In this document: positions 1-4,484 of the stretch, piece by piece | Layout of the letters: each line of letters starts with the position of its first letter | Numbering within the stretch: position 1 is the first letter of the stretch | Assembly: GCA_012514775.1 (NCBI GenBank) | Contig: JAAYZQ010000234.1 | Coordinates: 1 to 5,383 of the forward strand | Direction: 5' to 3' | Length of the DNA: 5,383 nt | From: Anaerolineaceae bacterium | Lineage (GTDB): Bacteria > Chloroflexota > Anaerolineae > JAAYZQ01 | Made by a program: the position numbers and the translations under genes | Notes under the pieces: model-generated | The model's database searches: none | What the model was told of the DNA's origin: nothing | Seen by the model: only the letters and a program-made list of their open reading frames with translations

Positions 1-248
1 CGGGGCTTTTCTTCGGCATCCAGGGCCAGGGCCACGGCCACGGCGGCCAGGGCAGCACGGCGCTGCATCTCCAGGCCGGCCGTCGTGACGGCCGGGCCGG
101 CCTCCGTCTCGACGGCGGGCTTCTCCCGGTCGCGGCCGGCGATGAGGCGCATCATGAGGGACATCATGCCCCAGAACAGCACGATGGTGACAAACACCAG
201 CCCCATGCCCGCCACGGTAATAAACAGGGCATTCGTCAGGTCGTTCAC
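1..248 (-). CDS. OadG/MmdD-like small membrane subunit of a sodium-pumping decarboxylase (partial, C-terminal end off window)
   Basis: Eighty-two codons are visible and the frame is still open at the left edge. It starts at GTG (246-248), with an AGGAGG ribosome site five bases upstream. Residues about 5-36 form one hydrophobic helix (TNALFITVAGMGLVFVTIVL...) containing the GMGLVF pattern typical of the OadG family. A charged linker (AGRDREKPAVETE) and an Ala-rich stretch (RRAALAAVAVALALDAEE) follow, as in this family. Known members are single-helix gamma/delta subunits that help assemble sodium-translocating oxaloacetate or methylmalonyl-CoA decarboxylases at the membrane. The gene starts 17 bp after the carboxyltransferase stop and is surely co-transcribed with it. 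Family assignment rests on this short pattern and the context. The full length is unknown, and the substrate specificity of the complex cannot be read from this subunit. Confidence 0.85.
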   Translation of the reverse strand, partial: MNDLTNALFITVAGMGLVFVTIVLFWGMMSLMMRLIAGRDREKPAVETEAGPAVTTAGLEMQRRAALAAVAVALALDAEEKP

Positions 249-253
249 ACTCG

Positions 254-259
254 CCTCCT
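254..259 (-). promoter_or_regulatory. Ribosome binding site deciding the GTG start of the OadG-like gene
   Basis: A full AGGAGG (complement of 254-259) lies in the 17-bp gap after the carboxyltransferase stop codon, five bases before GTG. The next in-frame ATG is at codon 15, inside the membrane helix, so it would remove the first half of the helix. This supports GTG as the real start and implies strong independent re-initiation of translation. Confidence 0.85.
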
Positions 260-265
260 GCCCGC

Positions 266-1819
266 CTACATCGGGATGTTGCCGTGCTTGCGCGGCGGCC
301 CGGAGGTTTGCTTGTCTCGCAGGACGGCCAGGGCGGCCACGATCTTGGGTCGGGTCTCGCGCGGCTCGATGACGTCGTCGATGTAGCCGGCGCTGGCGGC
401 GTGGTAGGGATTGGAAAAGTTGCGGCGGTACTCTTCCACCAGGCGGGCCCGCTCGGCGTCGGGGTCGGCCGCGGCCTGGATCTGCTTGCGGTAGACAATG
501 TTGACCGCGCCCTCGGCGCCCATGACGGCGATCTCGGCGCTGGGCCAGGCATAGTTGACGTCGGTGCCCAGGAACTTGCTGCTCATGACCACGTAGGCGC
601 CGCCGTAGGCCTTGCGGGTTATGATGCTGATCTTGGGCACGGTGGCCTCGGAGTAGGCATACAGCACCTTGGCCCCGTGGCGGATGATGCCGCGGTGCTC
701 CTGGTCGATGCCGGGCAGGAAGCCGGGCGAATCCACAAAGGTGACCAGGGGCAGGTTAAAGCAATCGCACATGCGCACAAAGCGCGAGATCTTGTCGGCG
801 GCGTCCAGGTCGATGACGCCGGCCATGATGCTGGGCTCCTGGCCGACGATGCCCACGCTGTGGCCGCCCATGCGGGCAAAGCCGACGATCGAGTTGCGCG
901 CCCAGCCGGGCTGGACCTCCTCGAAGGTGCCGGCGTCCACGACGTGGTAGATGACGTCGTGCATGTCGTAGGGCGCGGTGGGGTCGATGGGGACGAGGGT
1001 GTTCAGCTCGTCGTCCATGCGCAGGGGGTCGTCGGCCGGCACGACGTAGGGCGGGTCCTCGACGTTGTTGGAGGGAAAATACCCCAGGACGCGCCGGCAG
1101 AGGTCAAGGGCCTCCTGCTCGCCGGGCGCGGTCATGTGGGCCGTGCCGCTCATGGTCATGTGGACGTTGGTGCCGCCCAGGCTCTCGGCGTCGATCTCTT
1201 CGCCGGTGACGGCCTTGATGACCGCCGGGCCGGTGATAAACATGTAGGACTGCTTTTCGACCATGATGATGACGTCGGTGATGGCCGGCGAGTAGGACGC
1301 GCCGCCGGCGCAGGGACCGAGCATGACGCTGATCTGGGGCACGACGCCCGAGAATTGGGCGTTGCGCCGAAAGATCTCGGCATAGCCGCCCAGGGCCTTG
1401 ACGCCCTGCTGGATGCGGGCGCCGCCCGAATCGATGAGGCCGATGATGGGGTCGCCGTTGCGCACGGCCAGGTCCATCACCCGGCAGATCTTGCGGCTGT
1501 GCATCTCGCTCAGGGTACCGCCAAAGACCGTAAAGTCCTGGGCATAGACGTACACCGAGCGGCCATCGATCTGCCCGTAGCCTGTCACCACGCCCTCGCC
1601 CAGGTACTTTTCCGAGTCGAGCCCCAGCTCGTCACCCTGGTGGGTGATAAAGGGCTCCAGCTCGTTAAAGGTACCGGGATCGAGGAGGTAGAGCAGCCGC
1701 TCGCGGGCAGTCATCTTGCCCTGGGCGTGGAGCCTGGCGATGCGTTCCACACCGCCGCCCAGCCGGGCCTTCTGACGCATCTCGCGTAGTTCGACGATTC
1801 TTGGATCCTCTTCGGTCAT
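266..1819 (-). CDS. mmdA: Acyl-CoA carboxylase-type carboxyltransferase subunit: methylmalonyl-CoA decarboxylase alpha (or propionyl-CoA carboxylase beta)
   Basis: This 517-residue protein is close to the usual 510-530 of the family. It moves the carboxyl group between methylmalonyl-CoA/propionyl-CoA and biotin on a carrier protein. The two crotonase-like halves are complete. The N-terminal half has LIDSGGARIQQG (128-139) and the oxyanion-hole loop GPCAGGASYSPA (168-179). The C-terminal half has FVDSPGFLPG (361-370) and RKAYGGAYVVM (402-412), then AWPSAEIAVMGAEGAVNI (424-441). The C-terminus KHGNIPM matches the family ending KHGNIPL. The ATG at 1819 follows AGAGG at a five-base spacing and gives MTEEDPRIVEL, a normal family start; the frame stays open further upstream, but that part has no family resemblance. 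An OadG-like subunit follows directly, favouring the sodium-pumping decarboxylase over the soluble carboxylase. No biotin carrier is visible here. Val410 stands where propionyl-CoA carboxylases usually have Asp. The gene symbol is inferred from this context. Confidence 0.92.
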   Translation of the reverse strand: MTEEDPRIVELREMRQKARLGGGVERIARLHAQGKMTARERLLYLLDPGTFNELEPFITHQGDELGLDSEKYLGEGVVTGYGQIDGRSVYVYAQDFTVFGGTLSEMHSRKICRVMDLAVRNGDPIIGLIDSGGARIQQGVKALGGYAEIFRRNAQFSGVVPQISVMLGPCAGGASYSPAITDVIIMVEKQSYMFITGPAVIKAVTGEEIDAESLGGTNVHMTMSGTAHMTAPGEQEALDLCRRVLGYFPSNNVEDPPYVVPADDPLRMDDELNTLVPIDPTAPYDMHDVIYHVVDAGTFEEVQPGWARNSIVGFARMGGHSVGIVGQEPSIMAGVIDLDAADKISRFVRMCDCFNLPLVTFVDSPGFLPGIDQEHRGIIRHGAKVLYAYSEATVPKISIITRKAYGGAYVVMSSKFLGTDVNYAWPSAEIAVMGAEGAVNIVYRKQIQAAADPDAERARLVEEYRRNFSNPYHAASAGYIDDVIEPRETRPKIVAALAVLRDKQTSGPPRKHGNIPM

Positions 1820-1869
1820 ACTAACCTCTGTCTTTACGTTGCGGCTGCTGGCCCCGCGGCGGCGCGCCC

Positions 1870-3087
1870 CTACGCCGTGACGATGTCGTAGGTGTCGCGG
1901 GCGATGGCCAGCTCCTCGTTGGTGGGCACGATGAGCACGCGCGTGCGAGAACCGGGCGTGGACGCCTCTACGATCTCGCCCGCCGCGCGCCTGGCCTGTA
2001 CCCCGTCGATGCCCAGGAACTCCAGGCCCTGGCACGACCATTCGACCACCTGGACGAAATTCTCGCCGACACCCCCGGTAAAGACGACGCAATCCAGCCC
2101 GCCCATGATGGCGGCATAGGCCCCGATAAAGCCCTTGACGCGCTGGGTGTACAGCTTGAGCACGAGGAGGGAGCGCTCGTAATGGGGGTGGTCGGGCCCG
2201 GCGCGGAGGGCCTCCTCGAAGGTGCGCATGTCGCTCGAAAGCTCCGACAGGCCCAGGACGCCGCTCTCCTTGTTCAGGACGCGGTTGATGCCCTCGACGT
2301 CCAGACCCTCCCGCTCCATGATCCAGGGGACAATGGCCGGGTCGACGTCGCCGCAGCGGGTGCCCATAGGCATGCCTTCCAGCGGGGTAAAGCCCATGCT
2401 CGTCATCACCGAGCGGCCGTGGCGCACGGCGGTGATGCTGGCGCCGTTGCCCAGGTGGCAGGTGACGATCTTGAGCTCGTCGATGGGCCGGCCCAGGTAG
2501 GCCGCGGCTCGCCGGGCGACGTACTGGTGGGAGGTGCCATGAAAGCCATAGCGCCGCACGCCATAGTCGCGATAGTAGCGGTAGGGCAGGGCATAGAGGT
2601 ACGAATGGGGCTCCATCGTCTGGTGAAAGGCCGTGTCAAAGACGCCCACCTGGGCGATGTCGGGCAGGAGGGCGGTGACCGCCTCGATGCCCTGGATGTT
2701 GGGTGGGTTGTGCAGCGGCGCCAGGGGCACGTTGTCGTAGAGGGCGTCCATCACCTCGGCGTCGATGCGCACCGAGCCGGCAAAGCGCTCGCCACCGTGG
2801 ACCACGCGATGGCCCACGGCGTCCAGCTCCTGGACGCTGCCCAGAACGCCATGCTCGGGGTCAACAAGGATGTCGAGGACCAGGCGAATGGCGTCGGTGT
2901 GGTTCTTGACCTCCAGCCTGGCCCGCTGCAGCTTGTCGTGGCCCGGGCGGCGGTGGGTCAGGCTCGGGCTACCGAGGCCCACCTCTTCGACGAGGCCACT
3001 AGCCAGAACCGTCTCTACCTCGTCGTTCAGGTCAAAGAGCTGATACTTGACGGAAGAACTGCCGCAGTTCAGAACCAGGATTTTCAT
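1870..3087 (-). CDS. ackA: Acetate kinase (could also use propionate)
   Basis: The protein has 405 residues, the normal length for the family. It catalyses acetyl phosphate + ADP to acetate + ATP in the cytoplasm, the ATP-yielding last step of acetogenic fermentation, and is reversible. Family signatures are in order: NCGSSSVK near the N-terminus (Asn7), GHRVVHGG (92-99, Arg94), FDTAFHQTM (150-158, Asp151), GFHGTSH (181-187, His183), HLGNGASI (211-218), GMPMGTRCGDVDP (238-250, Arg244), FTGGVGEN (336-343) and TNEELAIARDT (389-399). These contain the counterparts of the Asn, Arg, Asp, His, Arg and Glu active-site residues known from the Methanosarcina enzyme. Start ATG at 3087 has AAGGAA nine bases upstream. 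It is first in the operon, 50 bp ahead of the carboxyltransferase gene. No phosphotransacetylase gene is in the window. Propionate kinases share these motifs, so propionate as substrate is possible given the neighbours. Confidence 0.96.
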   Translation of the reverse strand: MKILVLNCGSSSVKYQLFDLNDEVETVLASGLVEEVGLGSPSLTHRRPGHDKLQRARLEVKNHTDAIRLVLDILVDPEHGVLGSVQELDAVGHRVVHGGERFAGSVRIDAEVMDALYDNVPLAPLHNPPNIQGIEAVTALLPDIAQVGVFDTAFHQTMEPHSYLYALPYRYYRDYGVRRYGFHGTSHQYVARRAAAYLGRPIDELKIVTCHLGNGASITAVRHGRSVMTSMGFTPLEGMPMGTRCGDVDPAIVPWIMEREGLDVEGINRVLNKESGVLGLSELSSDMRTFEEALRAGPDHPHYERSLLVLKLYTQRVKGFIGAYAAIMGGLDCVVFTGGVGENFVQVVEWSCQGLEFLGIDGVQARRAAGEIVEASTPGSRTRVLIVPTNEELAIARDTYDIVTA

Positions 3088-3181
3088 TCACGCCGATTCC
3101 TTTCTCCAAAGCCGGTTGCCGGCAAAAAGAAAGAGGAATGCCCCTGTATTGCGCTGGCCTTCCTCCCTCCAGTGCCTCGCA

Positions 3182-3210
3182 CCGGGCGGCGCGCGCTCGC
3201 GCCGGCCCGG
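3182..3210 (-). other. GC-rich hairpin in the acetate kinase mRNA leader
   Basis: CCGGG + CGGCGCG (3182-3193) pairs with CGCGCCG + CCCGG (3198-3204 and 3206-3210), leaving a four-base loop and one bulged base: a 12-bp, entirely G/C stem. It would lie just after the predicted transcription start, within the roughly 130-base leader. It is not followed by a run of T on the minus strand, so it does not look like an intrinsic terminator or attenuator. It may stabilise the 5' end of the mRNA or may simply reflect GC-rich sequence. Confidence 0.45.
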
Positions 3211-3223
3211 CCCGACTTTGTGA

Positions 3224-3253
3224 AGTGTAGCACACACCCGGCCCCTCTGTCAA
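3224..3253 (-). promoter_or_regulatory. Predicted sigma-70-type promoter of the ackA-mmdA-oadG operon
   Basis: On the minus strand a perfect TTGACA (complement of 3248-3253) is followed after 18 bp by TACACT (complement of 3224-3229), four of six to TATAAT. The -10 is preceded by TGC, giving an extended TGn -10 element. Transcription would begin near 3217, about 130 bases before the acetate kinase ATG. The stretch is AT-richer than its surroundings and lies between the end of the DUF1361 gene and ackA, where an operon promoter is expected. This separates ackA transcription from the gene upstream. Confidence 0.65.
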
Positions 3254-3313
3254 ATGGACGGCGGGCGGTGGCGCGGCCGGCCCGGTCTCGTGTCATCCCT
3301 CGCTCCCCGGCCG

Positions 3314-3988
3314 TCAGGCCTGCTCTCGCGAGGTGAGGGTCAGGTAACACACCAGGAGGATGGCGGCAAAGAGCAGGGTGACGCCGTAGGTCTGGGCATA
3401 GTCCGTGGGATTGGCCAGGCGGACGGCCACGTCGGCCAGAACGCCCCGCGGGTTCAGCAACAAGTCCCAGCTATTCCACCGCAAGAACCGTCCCAGGTAG
3501 ATGCCCAGGCCGCACAGGCCCAGGGAGACGAGGACAAAGAGCCAGCCCAGCAGCCGCCCAAAATAGTGCTCCACCACGCGCTGCATGGCCCGCAGCGACA
3601 GGATGCCGAGCAAGAGGCCGGTCACGGCCAGGAGCAACAAGAGGCCGATGTCGAACCATTCGGGCACAAAGGGCCGGGGGTGCAGGTGCCAGAAGCTGGT
3701 GAGGAGGTAGGGGGCATTGGGAAAGAAGGCCAGCCACAGCCCGCTGGGGATGAGAAGCGCCCACCAGCGGCCCGGCCGGGCGCGGTGCAGCCGCAGCACC
3801 CACAGGCTGGCCAGGTAGGGTATCCAGGCCAGGAACAGGTTCCAGGGCATACCGAGGAAGACGCGCTCCCCGCTGCGTACGAGCCGCATGGCCAGCAAAA
3901 GTACGACCAGGAATGAGGCCAAGAGCAACGGATAGAGCGAATGACGCGCCAGGAAACGGTGCACCCGGCGCAGACCTTCAGGATGCAT
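3314..3988 (-). CDS. DUF1361 family integral membrane protein
   Basis: The protein has 224 residues with about six predicted membrane helices (roughly 18-35, 47-66, 74-90, 112-133, 144-165 and 202-218). Three stretches identify DUF1361: NLFLAWIPYLASL (50-62), WLAFFPNAPYLLT (85-97) and GIYLGRFLRWNSWDLL (162-177). The family has no established function that I know of; the conserved Asn, Pro, Arg and Trp at helix ends suggest a conserved site near the membrane surface, but that is inference. The ATG at 3988 has an excellent AAAGGAG ribosome site seven bases upstream. It has its own predicted promoter (4115-4143), and a 226-bp gap with another promoter separates it from ackA, so it is probably a single-gene unit and not part of the fermentation operon, though read-through is possible because no clear terminator follows it. 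Confidence 0.88.
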   Translation of the reverse strand: MHPEGLRRVHRFLARHSLYPLLLASFLVVLLLAMRLVRSGERVFLGMPWNLFLAWIPYLASLWVLRLHRARPGRWWALLIPSGLWLAFFPNAPYLLTSFWHLHPRPFVPEWFDIGLLLLLAVTGLLLGILSLRAMQRVVEHYFGRLLGWLFVLVSLGLCGLGIYLGRFLRWNSWDLLLNPRGVLADVAVRLANPTDYAQTYGVTLLFAAILLVCYLTLTSREQA

Positions 3989-4063
3989 GGATTAACTCCT
4001 TTACGCGGGCGGCATGCTGAATCGGTTATAAGACGATGGGCAGACGTGTAGGTTCCCGGGCCC

Positions 4064-4090
4064 ACGGCGACCGCTGCCGGCTTTCGCCGT
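4064..4090 (-). other. Small dyad in the DUF1361 mRNA leader
   Basis: ACGGCGA (4064-4070) is complementary to TCGCCGT (4084-4090) with a 13-base loop. If transcription starts near 4108, this stem would form early in the roughly 120-base leader. There is no T run after it on the minus strand. It could be a leader structure or operator-like dyad, or chance in GC-rich DNA. Confidence 0.3.
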
Positions 4091-4114
4091 CGAGGCCGGA
4101 AGGGCGACTCTGCC

Positions 4115-4143
4115 AGTAAAACACAAGAAGGCGCCGCTGTCAA
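4115..4143 (-). promoter_or_regulatory. Predicted sigma-70-type promoter of the DUF1361 gene
   Basis: A perfect TTGACA (complement of 4138-4143), a 17-bp spacer and TTTACT (complement of 4115-4120; four of six to TATAAT) face the DUF1361 gene. TGT directly before the -10 gives an extended -10 element. The predicted start near 4108 leaves a leader of about 120 bases. The -35 lies inside the repeated block GCCGCTGTCAAG (plus-strand reading), which recurs at 4273-4284. Confidence 0.6.
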
Positions 4144-4166
4144 GCACCGGCGGCGATGGGACAGGG
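4133..4166. repeat. Split direct repeat, copy 1
   Basis: GCCGCTGTCAAG (4133-4144) and GCGATGGGACAGGG (4153-4166), eight bases apart. Both blocks recur in the same order and orientation at 4273-4317. In this copy the first block contains the -35 element of the DUF1361 promoter, so the second block sits just upstream of that promoter, where a regulator could bind. Confidence 0.7.
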
Positions 4167-4196
4167 TTGTTTGCAAAGTCGGCAGCTCCCCAGCAA

Positions 4197-4260
4197 GCTC
4201 GCCGGGGATCGCCTGATCCCCGGGCTTGGTAGGCCGGGGATCTGCCGATCCCCGGCGAGC
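4197..4260. repeat. 64-bp nested palindrome made of two tandem hairpins
   Basis: The outer arms GCTCGCCGGGGATCG (4197-4211) and CGATCCCCGGCGAGC (4246-4260) are perfect 15-bp inverse complements. Inside are two further stem-loops with almost the same sequence: CCGGGGATC-gcct-GATCCCCGG (4202-4223) and GCCGGGGATC-tgcc-GATCCCCGGC (4233-4256). All four arms are therefore related, and the DNA can fold either as one long stem or as two hairpins. No T run follows on either strand, so it is a poor intrinsic terminator. The architecture resembles REP/BIME-type intergenic palindromes or a non-autonomous mobile palindrome, but I cannot assign it to a known family. Confidence 0.85.
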
Positions 4261-4272
4261 CTTCTCTGTTAA

Positions 4273-4317
4273 GCCGCTGTCAAGTGAACATGGAACAACC
4301 GTAGCGATGGGGCAGGG
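4273..4317. repeat. Split direct repeat, copy 2
   Basis: GCCGCTGTCAAG (4273-4284) is identical to copy 1, and GCGATGGGGCAGGG (4304-4317) differs from it at one base. Here the blocks are 19 bases apart, not eight. The block again reads TTGACA on the minus strand, but at 16-18 bp spacing the -10 position falls in the arm of the palindrome (GGCTCG, GCTCGC, CTCGCC), which does not resemble TATAAT. This copy is therefore unlikely to be an active promoter. Confidence 0.7.
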
Positions 4318-4355
4318 CCCGGTCAAGGCCGGCCCCGCCCGCAGTCGCCCCCGAC

Positions 4356-4384
4356 TTGACAGGCGGCCCGGGCGCGGCTATGAT
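4356..4384 (+). promoter_or_regulatory. Near-consensus sigma-70 promoter of the sugar dehydrogenase gene
   Basis: TTGACA (4356-4361), an optimal 17-bp spacer and TATGAT (4379-4384; five of six to consensus). The start would be near 4391, leaving a leader of about 94 bases before the ATG at 4485. In GC-rich DNA such a match is unlikely by chance and its orientation fits the gene. The -35 context CTTGACAGGCGG resembles, in opposite orientation, the CTTGACAGCGGC blocks at 4133-4144 and 4273-4284. Confidence 0.75.
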
Positions 4385-4484
4385 GGGCTTGTCCGGCGAC
4401 GATGGCAGCCTGGCAAACCCCCACGGCGTCCCCGCCCACGCTGGACGAGGCCACGGACAAATCAGTTCCCAATCGGAGGTCAAT

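Larger units (their letters stand above)
3989..4484. other. Divergent intergenic region with promoters, palindrome and repeats
   Basis: This 496-bp stretch separates the DUF1361 gene (minus) from the sugar dehydrogenase gene (plus). From left to right it holds the AAAGGAG ribosome site (3996-4002), a leader dyad (4064-4090), a minus-strand promoter (4115-4143), one copy of a split direct repeat (4133-4166), a 64-bp nested palindrome (4197-4260), the second copy of the direct repeat (4273-4317), a plus-strand promoter (4356-4384), and a GC-rich leader of about 94 bases ending in GGAGGT (4475-4480). I found no convincing coding frame or tRNA in it; frames that cross it are the antisense of the dehydrogenase gene or lack a plausible start. 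Confidence 0.8.

Noticed and set aside
284..1789. 501-codon open frame on the plus strand
   Set aside because: It is the exact antisense of the carboxyltransferase gene and consists of Gly/Ala/Val/Asp/His-rich low-complexity protein, as expected from GC-rich codon bias on the other strand. No family motifs.
1820..2092. N-terminal extension of the carboxyltransferase to an upstream start at 2092
   Set aside because: The extra 91 residues overlap the acetate kinase gene, are Arg/Gly-rich and have no family resemblance. ATG at 1819 has a ribosome site and the normal family start.
2182..3336. 384-codon open frame on the plus strand
   Set aside because: It lies antisense to acetate kinase, has shadow composition and runs through the ackA promoter region.
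3084..3350. 88-codon minus-strand frame ending in an ATGA overlap with acetate kinase
   Set aside because: It begins within the end of the DUF1361 gene, crosses the predicted ackA promoter and has an Arg/Ala/Gly-rich chance composition.
3254..3916. 220-codon plus-strand frame
   Set aside because: It is antisense to the DUF1361 gene and rich in Gln/Gly/Pro/Glu, typical of the complement of a membrane protein gene.
4197..4270. The palindrome as a rho-independent terminator
   Set aside because: Neither strand has a T run after the stem (CTTCTCTGTT on plus, TTGCTGGGGA on minus), and no gene ends nearby; both flanking genes start from this region.
4391..4484. Possible cyclic-di-GMP (GEMM-I) riboswitch in the dehydrogenase leader, suggested by GGCAAACC
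   Set aside because: The other conserved parts (GAAA tetraloop stem and the GACGCAAAGCC segment) are absent; only an eight-base resemblance remains.
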